From NCBI GenBank assembly GCA_016200895.1, contig JACQDX010000090.1:1-64000 (forward strand): 64,000 nt of DNA. Reading direction: 5' to 3'. A program made the position numbers and the translations under genes. Under the pieces are notes generated by a model. The model was not told the DNA's origin. It did no database searches and saw only the letters and a program-made list of their open reading frames with translations. Below, piece by piece: positions 17,220-27,692 of the stretch (position 1 is its first letter; each line of letters starts with the position of its first letter). This DNA comes from Burkholderiales bacterium (lineage in GTDB: Bacteria; Pseudomonadota; Gammaproteobacteria; Burkholderiales; Burkholderiaceae_D).

Positions 17220-19343
17220 ATGGCCAAGAGAATTCTCGTCGTTACGCCTGTTATTGCCGATGCACTGGCACTTCAGGATGCGCTACTTAAAGCCCGCGAT
17301 GGCTATTATGAAACCGTGTTTGCAGATAGCTTGTCTAGCGCCGTTGAACATCTGCAGGACAAAACCAAGCCCATTGATATCATACTACTTGACTGCTTTC
17401 TACCAGACAGCAAGGGCATAGCGAGCTTCCAGCATTTATTTGCTATAGTCCCTAAAATTCCCATACTTACCATCTGCGACGCTGATCATACACTGGCAAT
17501 TGAAGCCGTAGAGTTGGGTGCGCAGGGTTTCCTGACCCGAGGTCATTTTTCCAGCTATCTGGTGCCACAATCGCTGCGCAATATCATCCAGCGTAAAGCA
17601 GTTGAAGATGCTGCCTACCTGGAAAAAGCGCGTGCAGAAATTACGCTCAATTCCATCAATGATGCCGTCATTGGTACGGACATGGCTGGCAACATTGATT
17701 ATCTGAATGTCGCTGCTGAGCATATAACCTTATGGAAGCGCGAAGAAGCTCAAGGGAAAACTATCAGCACGGTCATGCCACTTATTCAAAGTGAAAACAG
17801 GCAAGTCAAGGCCAACCCCGTCATGCAGGTGTTACAACAGGATACAGCCACGACACTGACTCCCGACACGATACTGGTCAGGCGTGATGGCAGTGAGGTA
17901 GCGATTGAAGACTCGACTACCCCCATCCATGATTCATACGGCAATCTCGCCGGAGCCGTCATGGTATTCCGGGACATTACGGCGACCCAGGCCATGGCAG
18001 TGAAAATGTCCCACCTGGCCCAGCATGATTTCCTGACCAATTTGCCCAATCGTGCACTATTGAATGATCGTATTGCACAGGCAATCGGCCTGGCAAAACG
18101 CCGTGAGACGCATTTGGCTGTGCTCTTCCTGGATCTGGATAACTTCAAGCACATCAATGACTCTTTGGGCCATGCCTTGGGCGATATGCTGTTGAAGTCA
18201 GTAACTGAACGTCTATGCGCCTGTGTACGCAGTTCAGACACTGTCAGCCGTCAAGGCGGTGATGAGTTCGTGATACTGGTTACGGATGACAAATCAGCAG
18301 AGAATGCGGCTTTTACCGCCGAGAAGTTAATAAAGTCATTGGCTACGCCACACAGTATTAATGGCCATGAACTGTATGTCACCACCAGCATAGGTATCAG
18401 TTCATATCCGGCTGATGGAACTGACGCAGATACACTGATAAAAAATGCCGACACTGCCATGTACCAGGCCAAAGAAAAAGGTCGCAATAATTTCCAGTTC
18501 TTCAAGCCTGAAATGAATGTGCGAGCAGTAGAGCGACAAGTCATAGAAGCCAATCTGCGGCTGGCCATGATACGCAATGAATTCTCATTACACTACCAAC
18601 CCAAGATCAATCTTGAAAGCGGTGCCATCACTGGCGCAGAAGCCTTGTTGCGCTGGGACCATCCTCAATGGGGCATGGTGCCCCCAATACGATTTATTGG
18701 CATTGCAGAAGACTGTGGCGTCATTATCCCGCTAGGCCGCTGGGTCTTGCGTGAAGCTTGTGCCCAGACCAAAAAATGGCAGGATGCAGGCCTGACGATA
18801 GCCGAAATTGCCGTGAATATTTCTGCCGTTGAATTCCGTCGCCAGGACTTTGTTGGAACCGTGCGCGCCATATTGCAGGAAACCGGGCTTTCTCCTGCTT
18901 GCCTGCAATTGGAAATTACCGAAAGTGTCTTGATGCGCAATGCAGAAAGCAGCATTGCCATACTCCAGCAATTGAAGGACATGGGCATACAATTGGCTGT
19001 CGATGATTTTGGCACAGGCTATTCCAGCCTGAGTTACCTGAATCAATTCCCGATTGATGTCTTGAAAATCGATCAGTCCTTTGTGCATGAAATAGGTACC
19101 GCCAAAGCGGGTGGCGATGGCATCATTGTCAGCGCTGTCATCGCAATGGGAAACAGCCTGAAACAAAAAGTGATTGCAGAGGGTATAGAGAAACAGGGGC
19201 AACTGTCATTCTTGAAAGCCCAGCATTGTGAAGAAGGACAAGGCTATATTTTCAGCCGACCACTGGCGGCAGAGCAATTTGCGAAGATGCTACGTCTTGG
19301 AATTACTGCGCACGCACCTATTCCAGTGTTGATGCCGAATTGA
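17220..19343 (+). CDS. REC(degenerate)-PAS-GGDEF-EAL c-di-GMP protein
   Basis: A 707-residue cytosolic protein. Residues 1-125 form a receiver-like domain with Asp58 (LLDCFLPDS), but the N-terminal acidic pair is replaced by VTPV and the conserved Lys appears to be Arg (FLTRGHF), so phosphorylation is doubtful. PAS spans about 135-255. GGDEF spans about 263-425 with the intact motif GGDEF (346-350) and an RSSD inhibitory site five residues earlier. EAL starts at about 440 with EALLRWDHP (474) and DDFGTGYSS. Both catalytic motifs look intact, so it may make or break c-di-GMP. The start is supported by AAGGAG about 10 bp upstream. Confidence 0.93.
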   Translation: MAKRILVVTPVIADALALQDALLKARDGYYETVFADSLSSAVEHLQDKTKPIDIILLDCFLPDSKGIASFQHLFAIVPKIPILTICDADHTLAIEAVELGAQGFLTRGHFSSYLVPQSLRNIIQRKAVEDAAYLEKARAEITLNSINDAVIGTDMAGNIDYLNVAAEHITLWKREEAQGKTISTVMPLIQSENRQVKANPVMQVLQQDTATTLTPDTILVRRDGSEVAIEDSTTPIHDSYGNLAGAVMVFRDITATQAMAVKMSHLAQHDFLTNLPNRALLNDRIAQAIGLAKRRETHLAVLFLDLDNFKHINDSLGHALGDMLLKSVTERLCACVRSSDTVSRQGGDEFVILVTDDKSAENAAFTAEKLIKSLATPHSINGHELYVTTSIGISSYPADGTDADTLIKNADTAMYQAKEKGRNNFQFFKPEMNVRAVERQVIEANLRLAMIRNEFSLHYQPKINLESGAITGAEALLRWDHPQWGMVPPIRFIGIAEDCGVIIPLGRWVLREACAQTKKWQDAGLTIAEIAVNISAVEFRRQDFVGTVRAILQETGLSPACLQLEITESVLMRNAESSIAILQQLKDMGIQLAVDDFGTGYSSLSYLNQFPIDVLKIDQSFVHEIGTAKAGGDGIIVSAVIAMGNSLKQKVIAEGIEKQGQLSFLKAQHCEEGQGYIFSRPLAAEQFAKMLRLGITAHAPIPVLMPN

Positions 19344-19363
19344 ATCACTATCTTACGTAGTTA

Positions 19364-19397
19364 AAAAACGGACATGCAAGCATGTCCGTTTTTATTT
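19364..19397. terminator. Bidirectional terminator between GGDEF-EAL gene and gcvP
   Basis: AAAAACGGACATGC followed after AA by its perfect complement GCATGTCCGTTTTT, with T-runs on both strands, placed between two convergent genes. Confidence 0.92.
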
Positions 19398-19416
19398 TGA
19401 GCAAAGCAGTCAATAC

Positions 19417-22305
19417 TTATTCGTAATCGCTGACTGGTATGCAAGAGCAGAACAGATTGCGGTCACCGTAGACATTATCGGCCCGGCCAACCGGCGCAAA
19501 GTATTTATTCTTGCGCAGGGAAGCAACCGGGTAAGCGGCCACTTCACGGCTGTAAGCATGTGACCACTCATTGGCAATCAGCACTTCTGCTGTATGTGGT
19601 GCATGTTTCAGCGGATTGTCCTTGGCATCGAATTCACCACTGGCGACCTTGGCGATTTCTTCGCGGATGCTGATCATGGCATCAATGAAGCGGTCGAGTT
19701 CGGTCTGTGATTCACTTTCTGTAGGTTCTATCATCAATGTGCCAGGCACAGGAAAGCTCATGGTCGGTGCATGGAAACCAAAGTCGATGAGGCGTTTGGC
19801 CACGTCTTCATTGCTGATGCCAGTCGCATCTGTCAATGGGCGCAGATCCAGGATGCACTCATGCGCAACCAGGCCGTCATGACCGCTGTACAGCACAGGG
19901 TAATGCGGGGCCAGGCGTTTGGCGATGTAGTTTGCGGCAAGGATCGCTGTTTCTGTCGCTGCCTTCAAGCCTTCAGAACCCATCATGGCGATATACATCC
20001 ATGAGATAGGCAAGATGCTGGCAGAGCCAAATGGTGCGGCGCTAACGGCAGAAATACCGTCTTCACCACGGACATAACCTGTCGATTTCTTGTTAGGCAA
20101 GAACTTCGCCAGATGCGCACCAACTGCAACCGGGCCTACGCCTGGGCCGCCACCACCGTGAGGGATACAGAAAGTCTTGTGCAGGTTCAGATGGCTGACA
20201 TCTCCACCAAACTTGCCTGGTGCAGCTACGCCAACCAATGCATTCATGTTCGCGCCATCAACATACACCTGGCCGCCATGGCTATGCACGATTTCGCACA
20301 ATTGTTGGATGCCTTCTTCAAACACACCATGTGTGGATGGATAAGTCACCATCGCCGCTGCGAGGTTTGCGCTGTGTTTTTCTGCCTTGGCTTGCAGGTC
20401 AGCCAGATCAACGTTGCCTTTGTCATCGCAAGCAACCACGACCACATCCATGCCCACCATGCTGGCTGATGCTGGATTGGTACCATGAGCAGAAGACGGG
20501 ATCAGACAGATATTGCGGTGTGCTTCGCCACGGGAAGCGTGGTAAGCCTGGATTACCAGCAAGCCGGCGTATTCACCCTGGGAACCGGCATTGGGTTGCA
20601 GGGATACAGCATCGTAACCGGTTGCTGCGCACAGCATGGCTTCAAGCTGATCGATCATTTCGCGGTAACCGGTGGTCTGGTCATTGGGTGCGAATGGATG
20701 GATGCTGGAGAATTCTGGCCAGGTCACAGGAATCATTTCGCTGGTGGCGTTCAGCTTCATCGTGCAGGAACCCAGCGGTATCATGGTGCGGTCCAGCGCC
20801 AGGTCCTTGTCAGCCAGGCTGCGCAGGTAACGCAGCATTTCATGTTCTGCGTGATAGCGGTTAAAGGTTGGATGCGTCAGGTAAGTCGTGCCGCGTGTCA
20901 ACGCTGCAGGGTAGGCATCATTGACGCCAGCTTCTATCGCGGCAAAATCTGGTGATGTTGTCACGCCGCTGGCCTTGGCAAAAATCGTCCACAGAGCTTC
21001 AACATCAGCACGTGTGACTGTCTCATCCAGAGACACACCAACTTGTGTTGCACTGATCTGACGCAGGTTGTAGCCGGCAGCTTGGGCAGCCTCATGGTAG
21101 GCGGCAGCATTGGCGACATTGACTGTCAGGGTGTCAAAATAAGTTGTATTGGCAATAGCCAGGCCTTGTTGCTTGAAGCCACCAGCCAGAACACCAGTCA
21201 GGCGGTGTACGCGCAAAGCGATCTGGCGCAAGCCTGCAGGGCCGTGATAGACAGCATACATGGAAGCAATGACTGCCAGCAAAACCTGGGCGGTACAGAT
21301 ATTCGATGTGGCTTTTTCGCGGCGGATATGTTGTTCACGTGTTTGCAGGGCCAGGCGATAAGCCTTGTTGCCTTGTGCATCGACTGTCACACCAACCAGG
21401 CGGCCAGGCATGCTGCGTTTGAATGCATCGCGTGTACCCATGTAACCTGCATGCGGGCCGCCAAAGCCCAGTGGTACGCCAAAGCGCTGGCTGTTGCCAA
21501 CGACGACGTCAGCACCCCACTCGCCTGGGGAAGCAATCAGTGTCAGTGCCAGCAAATCGGCAGCAGCAATGACCATTGCCCCCTTGGCATGCATGGTGGC
21601 AGCAAATTCACGGTAATCGCGGATGGCGCCGTCAACGCCTGGGTATTGCAGCAAGATCCCAAAGCAATCATTGTCCAGCGCTTCTGTACCTGTGCAAGTA
21701 CGCACTTCTATATCCAGTGGTTTGGCGCGTGTTTCTATGATTTCACGCGTCTGTGGCAAAACATCGTCAGCAACATAAAACACATTGGATTTGGATTTAC
21801 CAACACGTTGTATCAGCGTCATTGCTTCAGCCGCAGCCGTGCCTTCGTCGAGCATGGATGCATTGGCGATATCCATGCCAGTCAGGTCAGTGATGACTTG
21901 CTGGAAGTTCAAAATCGCTTCCAGGCGCCCTTGGGAAATCTCTGGCTGGTATGGTGTATAAGCCGTATACCAGGCAGGGTTTTCAAAGATATTGCGCAGG
22001 ATCACGCCGGGTGTATGCGTGTTGTAATAACCCTGACCGATCAAAGACTTCAGTACATGGTTTTTCGACGCCAGTGCCTTCAATGTTGCCAGTGCCTCCT
22101 GTTCGGACTTGGCTTCTGTGAATTGCGCCAGTGGCAGCACATCATGACGGCGGATATTGGCCGGGACGATGGCATCGATCAGGGCTGTGCGGTCGGCATA
22201 GCCCAAGGTTTTCAGCATGGCGGCTTGTTCTGCTTCAGAAGGGCCGATATGGCGAGCGATGAAAGCGTCATGCGCTTCCAGTTGGGTCAGTGAAGGACGG
22301 GTCAT
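19417..22305 (-). CDS. gcvP: Glycine dehydrogenase (decarboxylating), P protein
   Basis: P protein of the glycine cleavage system: PLP-dependent decarboxylation of glycine and transfer of the methylamine to the lipoyl arm of GcvH. The 962 residues are the full-length single-chain form. The opening [19 protein letters not shown] and the PLP-Lys region [18 protein letters not shown] are diagnostic. It is the third gene of gcvT-gcvH-gcvP on the minus strand, 119 bp behind gcvH; a terminator-like hairpin lies in that gap. Control is by the glycine riboswitch upstream of gcvT. Confidence 0.97.
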   Translation of the reverse strand: MTRPSLTQLEAHDAFIARHIGPSEAEQAAMLKTLGYADRTALIDAIVPANIRRHDVLPLAQFTEAKSEQEALATLKALASKNHVLKSLIGQGYYNTHTPGVILRNIFENPAWYTAYTPYQPEISQGRLEAILNFQQVITDLTGMDIANASMLDEGTAAAEAMTLIQRVGKSKSNVFYVADDVLPQTREIIETRAKPLDIEVRTCTGTEALDNDCFGILLQYPGVDGAIRDYREFAATMHAKGAMVIAAADLLALTLIASPGEWGADVVVGNSQRFGVPLGFGGPHAGYMGTRDAFKRSMPGRLVGVTVDAQGNKAYRLALQTREQHIRREKATSNICTAQVLLAVIASMYAVYHGPAGLRQIALRVHRLTGVLAGGFKQQGLAIANTTYFDTLTVNVANAAAYHEAAQAAGYNLRQISATQVGVSLDETVTRADVEALWTIFAKASGVTTSPDFAAIEAGVNDAYPAALTRGTTYLTHPTFNRYHAEHEMLRYLRSLADKDLALDRTMIPLGSCTMKLNATSEMIPVTWPEFSSIHPFAPNDQTTGYREMIDQLEAMLCAATGYDAVSLQPNAGSQGEYAGLLVIQAYHASRGEAHRNICLIPSSAHGTNPASASMVGMDVVVVACDDKGNVDLADLQAKAEKHSANLAAAMVTYPSTHGVFEEGIQQLCEIVHSHGGQVYVDGANMNALVGVAAPGKFGGDVSHLNLHKTFCIPHGGGGPGVGPVAVGAHLAKFLPNKKSTGYVRGEDGISAVSAAPFGSASILPISWMYIAMMGSEGLKAATETAILAANYIAKRLAPHYPVLYSGHDGLVAHECILDLRPLTDATGISNEDVAKRLIDFGFHAPTMSFPVPGTLMIEPTESESQTELDRFIDAMISIREEIAKVASGEFDAKDNPLKHAPHTAEVLIANEWSHAYSREVAAYPVASLRKNKYFAPVGRADNVYGDRNLFCSCIPVSDYE

Positions 22306-22384
22306 GGTATATGGGGTACAGAAGAGTAACGTGGAATATCAGGTGTAGCTATGCGGGGCAAACCGCAACAGGCAAATCCATATT

Positions 22385-22414
22385 AAAAGAGGCAGCCACA
22401 AGGCTACCTCTTTT
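22385..22414 (-). terminator. Terminator-like hairpin between gcvH and gcvP
   Basis: On the minus strand AAAAGAGGTAGCC, loop TTGT, GGCTGCCTCTTTT, a 13-bp stem with one wobble pair and a T-run. Inside the operon it could lower gcvP transcription relative to gcvTH or act as an RNA stabiliser. Confidence 0.7.
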
Positions 22415-22424
22415 AATTACATAA

Positions 22425-22802
22425 TCAAGCGATGTTCTTGGCGTAAGCTTCAGCATTCATCAAGGCATCAACATCAGCAATATTTGCTGGTTTCAGTTTG
22501 AACAGCCATGCAGCAAAAGCGTCGGCATTGATGGATTCTGGTGCATCGGCCAGTGCTTCATTGATGGCGACAACTTCGCCAGTCACTGGCGCATAGATAT
22601 CGCCAGCTGCCTTGACGGATTCAACCACGGCGCAATCCTTGCCAGCTTCGAGCGCTGTGCCAACTTTAGGCAGGTCAACGAAAACGATATCGCCCAAAGC
22701 ATCCTGAGCGAACTCAGTAATGCCGACAGTGATCGTGCCGTCTGCTTCTGTGCGTACCCATTCGTGGGATGTCGTGTATTTCAGGTCTGCTGGTACGTTC
22801 AT
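22425..22802 (-). CDS. gcvH: Glycine cleavage system H protein
   Basis: Lipoyl carrier that shuttles the aminomethyl group between GcvP, GcvT and the L protein. It is 125 residues from the ATG at 22802 ([17 protein letters not shown]). That start is chosen because GGAG stands 6 bp before it; an in-frame TTG four codons upstream would overlap that site. The lipoylated Lys is in [10 protein letters not shown]. It follows gcvT by 79 bp. Confidence 0.96.
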   Translation of the reverse strand: MNVPADLKYTTSHEWVRTEADGTITVGITEFAQDALGDIVFVDLPKVGTALEAGKDCAVVESVKAAGDIYAPVTGEVVAINEALADAPESINADAFAAWLFKLKPANIADVDALMNAEAYAKNIA

Positions 22803-22881
22803 GATGGGCTCCAAATAAGTAAATTGTTTTAAATACTAGTCTTCAATAATCAGTTCAATCAGTTCAAACTGCAGGTAAAAA

Positions 22882-24012
22882 TCACGCAGCCAGGATTTTG
22901 CCGTTACGGACAAACGGCAGTTTGACCACAGATGCTGCCAATTGCTTGTCACGGATAACAACATGCACAGTATCGCCTACAGACACGCCCATAGGCAAAC
23001 GTGCCAGCGCAATTGCCTGCTGCATGGTCGGGCTGAAAGTACCGCTGGTGATTTCACCGTCGCCTTGTGCGCACACCACTTTTTGATGGGCGCGCAGGAT
23101 GCCGCCTTTTTCACGCAGGATCAGGCCCAGGAACTGGGCGTTCTGGCCTTGTGTCTGCAGCGCTTGCTTGCCAACGAAATCACGCTCGCTGACCAGGTCA
23201 ATAGTCCATGCCAGACCGGCATCGAGCGGGTTGACTGTTTCATCCATGTCCTGACCATACAAATTCATACCCGCTTCCAGACGCAGGGTGTCACGCGCAC
23301 CAAGGCCTGCAGGTTTGACACCGGCAGCTACCAGAGCATTCCAAAAATCAGTTACGCGATCGGCGGAAACAGCAATCTCGAAGCCGTCTTCACCGGTATA
23401 ACCAGTGCGTGCCACCATGACTTCACCAAAGGAAGTGTCGGCAACGATAACTGCGTTGAAAGGTTTGATGTCTGCACTGGCAGCTTTGGTTTCTGGCAAG
23501 ACTTCCCATGCCTTGGCACGGGCGTTCGGGCCCTGCACTGCCACCAGGGCAAAGGCATTCGCGCCATCACGGCGCTGGATAATTGTCAGGCCGCTGTTGG
23601 TTTCAGCATTGCGGGCATTCATCCAGGCGATGTCTTTTTCTGCCGTGCCAGCATTGACGACCAGGCGGAACCAGTTTTCGCTGAAGAAATAAATGATGAG
23701 ATCATCAATGACGCCGCCTTCAGGCTTCAACATGCAGGAATACAGGGCCTTGCCCGCTACCTGCAATTTATCGACATTATTGGCTACCAGGCCACGCAGG
23801 AAGCTGCGTACATTCTCGCCCTGCAGATCAACGACACACATATGGGATACATCAAACATGCCGCAATCAGTGCGCACTGCATGATGTTCTTCGATTTGGG
23901 AACCATAGTTGACAGGCATGTCCCAGCCGCCAAAATCAACCATTTTTGCACCAGCCGCACGATGGGCTGCATTGAGGGGAGTTGCCTTGAGTGATGTCGC
24001 TGCTTGCGTCAT
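22882..24012 (-). CDS. gcvT: Aminomethyltransferase, T protein
   Basis: T protein of the glycine cleavage system: releases ammonia from the aminomethyl-lipoyl group and passes the one-carbon unit to tetrahydrofolate. It has 376 residues. Conserved segments are [24 protein letters not shown], the folate-site block [10 protein letters not shown] and [15 protein letters not shown]. It is the first gene of the operon, with GAGG 6 bp before its ATG and the tandem glycine riboswitch starting about 80 bp upstream. Confidence 0.96.
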   Translation of the reverse strand: MTQAATSLKATPLNAAHRAAGAKMVDFGGWDMPVNYGSQIEEHHAVRTDCGMFDVSHMCVVDLQGENVRSFLRGLVANNVDKLQVAGKALYSCMLKPEGGVIDDLIIYFFSENWFRLVVNAGTAEKDIAWMNARNAETNSGLTIIQRRDGANAFALVAVQGPNARAKAWEVLPETKAASADIKPFNAVIVADTSFGEVMVARTGYTGEDGFEIAVSADRVTDFWNALVAAGVKPAGLGARDTLRLEAGMNLYGQDMDETVNPLDAGLAWTIDLVSERDFVGKQALQTQGQNAQFLGLILREKGGILRAHQKVVCAQGDGEITSGTFSPTMQQAIALARLPMGVSVGDTVHVVIRDKQLAASVVKLPFVRNGKILAA

Positions 24013-24089
24013 GAGTGCCTCGTTACCAGATTGAAGGGACGAACAAACGCATGCCGACGAATAAACGCCGCATGCGTTGAAATCGCATA

Positions 24090-24305
24090 CCCCTCTGTCC
24101 TGGTACCTGAGAGATTACGGGAGCCATGTATGTTTGCTGCCCGCGCGCACCTTCGGTGGGTAGTCCGGCGAATTGCTGTGCCGCTACCGCTCTCCAGAGT
24201 TGGGGCAACTTTTAACTACCCCGTTGATCAGTCCTTTGTGCCTGAGAGTTTTTTGGGTATTAGCCCCTTCGGCGGCAACTTTCGTCGCGCTCTCCCGATC
24301 AAGTA
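24090..24305 (-). promoter_or_regulatory. Tandem glycine riboswitch (two aptamers) upstream of gcvT
   Basis: Read on the minus strand, two copies of the glycine aptamer pattern follow each other. The first has GGGAGAG, GCCGAAGGGGC and CTCTCAGGCACAAAGGACTG; the second has TGGAGAG, the variable arm ending CACCGAAGGTGC, and CTCTCAGGTACCAGGACAG. These GGAGAG ... CCGAAGG ... CTCTCAGG-N5-GGAC blocks define the class. Position directly before gcvT fits a cooperative glycine ON switch of the glycine cleavage operon. The exact ends are approximate. Confidence 0.95.
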
Positions 24306-24310
24306 GCGCG

Positions 24311-24316
24311 ATTATA
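24311..24316 (-). promoter_or_regulatory. Likely -10 box of the gcvTHP promoter
   Basis: The minus strand reads TATAAT six bases before the riboswitch start, exactly where the transcription start of a riboswitch leader is expected. A good -35 match at 17 bp is not evident. Confidence 0.6.
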
Positions 24317-24548
24317 TAAGGCTTGCAAGGGCTTGGGTAGTTGAGTGTGGAAATATTTACAGAAAAGTAGTTAGTTCATGCCATAGTTATTAAATTGGCA
24401 AATAAAATTTTATTGTGACAAATTCTTTGTATTTGCTTTCCATTGTCAAATTGTTTATTGAGACTGGCTTTAAAATCTCTTTCCTTAACAAAGCAAATAT
24501 CTTCGAACAAGCGAAAAGCCAGAAGCAAGGTCAATAAGACCTCAATAT

Positions 24549-24960
24549 CTATTTTGATTTCACAGCCATGCACCCCGGTTTTGGGTTTTTGTCGTTGCTT
24601 TTGACGTTCGCCGTTCCCATGTGTAGCCGCCGTTTGTGCGGTACAGAAAATGGATTAAGAAGGACCGCTGTCTGAGGTATAGCAGGGGTTTCGGGCAGCA
24701 TGCTGTCCGCCTGCGTAACGGCAATCACTTGCAAGTGATTGTGCGCCCTGCAAGGGTAGTGAGTTTCGGGCCTTCCCATTTTTTGTATTGCACAAACGGA
24801 TACCCTTTAGGGGGCGACAACGCCTGGGTCGCCTTTTTGGCACATCTTTTTGGCGAAGCAAAAAGGTGTGTAGCCGCCGGTCTACCACCGGCTGGCAATC
24901 TTAAAATACGTGTGCAGGCACTTGAAAATCAGACGCGTAAAACAATTCGAATGCGGGATT
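24549..24960. other. Non-coding, hairpin-rich intergenic island
   Basis: About 400 bp (within the 770-bp gap between gcvT control region and the acylase gene) without a credible gene but with dense symmetry: a perfect 20-bp palindrome CAATCACTTGCAAGTGATTG (24722-24741); a terminator-like stem GGCGAC/GTCGCC followed by TTTTT (24813-24838); a hairpin CTTTTTG/CAAAAAG (24846-24865); and the 12-mer GTGTAGCCGCCG twice (24621 and 24868). It may be a decayed repeat or a structured RNA. I see nothing in the AT-rich 24317-24548 part or in 24961-25083. Confidence 0.5.
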
Positions 24961-25083
24961 AATGTACCTAACAGTATGCCACGAACGCCGCTGGATTCCT
25001 GCTAGAAGCACGCAGGAATGACGTAGTTAAGTGCAGAATGGTTTCGAAGTAATACGCTCCGGTTAAGTCGTAAATACCACAAA

Positions 25084-27489
25084 TTATTTCACCCCTAGCA
25101 CCAATACACTCTTTGCATGCCCCACAACATCCTTCTCACTCAAATACTGCGGCACATATGCCCCAGCCGCAAACCCTGCTGCCTGATCATTGTAGTGCGC
25201 ATCAAACAAAACCCCACTCTGTCCCACAGGATTAATGCCTAAAGCTTTCGAGGCATCTGCAAAATCAATCAGGCGCCGTGTGGATGGGCCGTACACCACA
25301 TCCCATGGTGCTGGTCCTATCGCCGCCGCTAGATTATTCGGCACCTCGCGCCCTCCAGCAACTTCAAACGGGCCAATGTTGAATATCTTGTCCAGTGGCT
25401 TTTGCTGGGAAAGCGGATGCTTGTGCGTCAGGGTATGTGCCTTGCTCCAGGTCCATTGCTTGCTGTCCGCGCCAAAAGTTTTTTGCAAATGCGCGATGCT
25501 GTCGCGCCAGGCCTGCGCCAGAATATCGTCGCGAGTCTCCACTGCTGATGTAGTGCGATTATCCCACCAGGGTGACTTTGCATCAGCCAGCAAACGTGGC
25601 AAAGCATAGTCCAGTGCACGTGCGCGCAAAAGGTTTTTGAACTGGACCTCACCCACTTCATCTGCCATCGCAGCATAGATGATCTGATACAGCAATTGGC
25701 TGAAGATGGTGGATGCTACGCTATTGGCCTGGTAACTGCCATCCCATTTTTCCAGTTGCTCCAGCAGGCGCTTGCCGTCTGCATCAGTTATCTGTTTGCG
25801 CAAGGTGGGCAATATGGATGGCAAAATCTGTGCGGCATAATCGGTCTTGTTATCGAGCTGCAAAGCCTGGCTGTTTTTTGTGTCCCACTTGATGCCGGGT
25901 TGCGATAGCAAGGCCTCCAGACGCCGTGCACGCTCATTCAGATTGTAATAACCGGGAATGGCAAAATCGGCTGAGGGCAAAGGTTGCTGATTGGCAGAGA
26001 CGATATAGCCACGCGCTGGATTAACTTCATGCGGGTTGTCGGCAAAATCAGTAAAGCCCGGCTTGTCCGCTTCTGTCGTGCTGCCATCGAGGATGAAAGC
26101 CGGATTGACATCAGTCGGTCGCTTGACCAGTTTCGCCGCCGCCCACCAAGCGATATCGCCTTGCGCATTCGCCCACACTACATTCAAACCCGGTGCATGG
26201 ATATTGCTGGCGGCATGGGCCGCAATATCTTTCGTGCTGGCGCGATTCAATTCATAAAAAGCATCGAGTACAGGATTTTCAGTTTCCAAAAATGCCCACC
26301 ACATGGCGATGGGCAGGGCAGTCATATCTTCGCCCCAGGCTAGCCGGAAGGCATCGCTGATGATGGGGCCATGCGGGGATGCGCGCAATTGCAACTTAAC
26401 TGCTTCTGCTCCTTTGACCTTGATGATTTCTTCGCGACTTTGCAAATCCACCCATAGACCTTTGACCCAAACTTGATTGGGATTTTGTGGGTTGATTTTT
26501 TCAGCAATAAAATCAACATCATCATTCTGGAACATGGTCAGGGTCCAGCCAAAATTCTGGTTATGTCCCAGCAAGGCAAAAGGATTGAGTGCCTGGTGAT
26601 GACCATATAATTCAAAGCCCGGCATTTTGAGATGCGCTTCATACCAGACTGCAGGTGCTGAGTAAGCAATGTGCGGATCACCTGCGAGCAAGGGTTTGCC
26701 ACTGGCAGTGTTCTTGCCAGCGACTACCCAGGCATTGCTGCCCTCGAATTGCGGCAGACCAAACTCTTCCATGACTTGCTGGCTGGTCGTTGCGATACGA
26801 TTCATCTTGTCCCAGTCTGTCGCACTCAATTGCAAGGGTTTGATGACGCCTTCGGGATGCCAGGCCAGATCAAAAATGCGCAAATAATCTGTACCGAGCT
26901 TGTCACGTATCTGTGTCAATACTGGTTCAGAACGGAAGGCCGCAGCAAAGCTGTAGGCCATGTAGCCGGAAACCGCAACCGTATCTTCTGCGGTAAATGG
27001 CCGCTTGGGTATGCCCAGCAATTCAAATTCCAGCGGCGAGGCATGGCCAGCCTGATATTGATTAATGCCGTCGAGGTAGGCATTGAGGGCTTTGACTGCT
27101 GGAGAATTCTTATCGAGCTTGGCAGCATAATCCGCTGCATGTTTGCGCAAACCCAGGGTACGGAAAAGGCGATCAGTGTCCAGCAATTTGGGGCCAAGAA
27201 TTTCAGCCAGCTCCCCTTTGGCTAAACGGCGTACCATTTCCATTTGAAACAGTCTGTCTTGCGCATGCACATAACCCAGGGCACGATACAAATCCGTTTC
27301 ATTTTTTGCCTCTATATGCGGCACACCACGTTCGTCATATTGCACGGTCACTTCAGCTTGCAAGCCCGTCAAAACCTGATTGCCTGAACGCTGCACACGC
27401 TTGCCATATAAATGGACAGCGGCTGCAATGATCGTTATCAGCAGCAAACCAATCAATACGAGCAGACTCCATTTCAGCAGGCGTTTCAT
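25084..27489 (-). CDS. Penicillin acylase family protein (peptidase S45, Ntn hydrolase)
   Basis: An 801-residue precursor of a secreted or periplasmic amide hydrolase. A membrane/signal segment covers about 8-26. The alpha chain is followed by a linker and the self-cleavage site: Ser251 in EGSNAWVVAGKN is the expected N-terminal nucleophile of the beta chain after Gly250. AGDPHIAYSAPAVWYEAHL just after it is typical of S45. Family members act on penicillins, aculeacin or acyl-homoserine lactones (quorum quenching, PvdQ/QuiP type); which applies here cannot be decided. It is transcribed alone. Confidence 0.9.
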   Translation of the reverse strand: MKRLLKWSLLVLIGLLLITIIAAAVHLYGKRVQRSGNQVLTGLQAEVTVQYDERGVPHIEAKNETDLYRALGYVHAQDRLFQMEMVRRLAKGELAEILGPKLLDTDRLFRTLGLRKHAADYAAKLDKNSPAVKALNAYLDGINQYQAGHASPLEFELLGIPKRPFTAEDTVAVSGYMAYSFAAAFRSEPVLTQIRDKLGTDYLRIFDLAWHPEGVIKPLQLSATDWDKMNRIATTSQQVMEEFGLPQFEGSNAWVVAGKNTASGKPLLAGDPHIAYSAPAVWYEAHLKMPGFELYGHHQALNPFALLGHNQNFGWTLTMFQNDDVDFIAEKINPQNPNQVWVKGLWVDLQSREEIIKVKGAEAVKLQLRASPHGPIISDAFRLAWGEDMTALPIAMWWAFLETENPVLDAFYELNRASTKDIAAHAASNIHAPGLNVVWANAQGDIAWWAAAKLVKRPTDVNPAFILDGSTTEADKPGFTDFADNPHEVNPARGYIVSANQQPLPSADFAIPGYYNLNERARRLEALLSQPGIKWDTKNSQALQLDNKTDYAAQILPSILPTLRKQITDADGKRLLEQLEKWDGSYQANSVASTIFSQLLYQIIYAAMADEVGEVQFKNLLRARALDYALPRLLADAKSPWWDNRTTSAVETRDDILAQAWRDSIAHLQKTFGADSKQWTWSKAHTLTHKHPLSQQKPLDKIFNIGPFEVAGGREVPNNLAAAIGPAPWDVVYGPSTRRLIDFADASKALGINPVGQSGVLFDAHYNDQAAGFAAGAYVPQYLSEKDVVGHAKSVLVLGVK

Positions 27490-27692
27490 TAGTTCGCTTT
27501 CAACGTGACATAGTGTTCAGATTCTACACTCAGTGGCAAGAAACGCGCTCATGAACTCAGCAAGTTCAAATATTATCAATAGTTCATCACCGGAAAAAGA
27601 GCCTTGTGGACTATTGATTTTGGCTCACATATCATCATCTATACCTTTTGCTATTTGCTTAGCCCACGCTTGCCCACTATTCTGGACTGCGC

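Noticed and set aside
17128-17421. A 97-codon frame overlapping the start of the GGDEF-EAL gene
   Set aside because: The overlapping gene has an AAGGAG site and intact domains; this frame has neither.
21043-22293. A 416-residue open frame on the plus strand opposite gcvP
   Set aside because: It lies wholly antisense to a certain gene, has low-complexity Cys/Gln/His-rich text and no recognisable domain; it is a by-product of gcvP codon use.
22942-23994. A 350-residue open frame on the plus strand opposite gcvT
   Set aside because: Antisense shadow of gcvT with no family features and no ribosome site.
24376-24573. A 65-codon minus-strand frame upstream of the gcv promoter
   Set aside because: AT-rich, no ribosome site and no family features; more likely chance.
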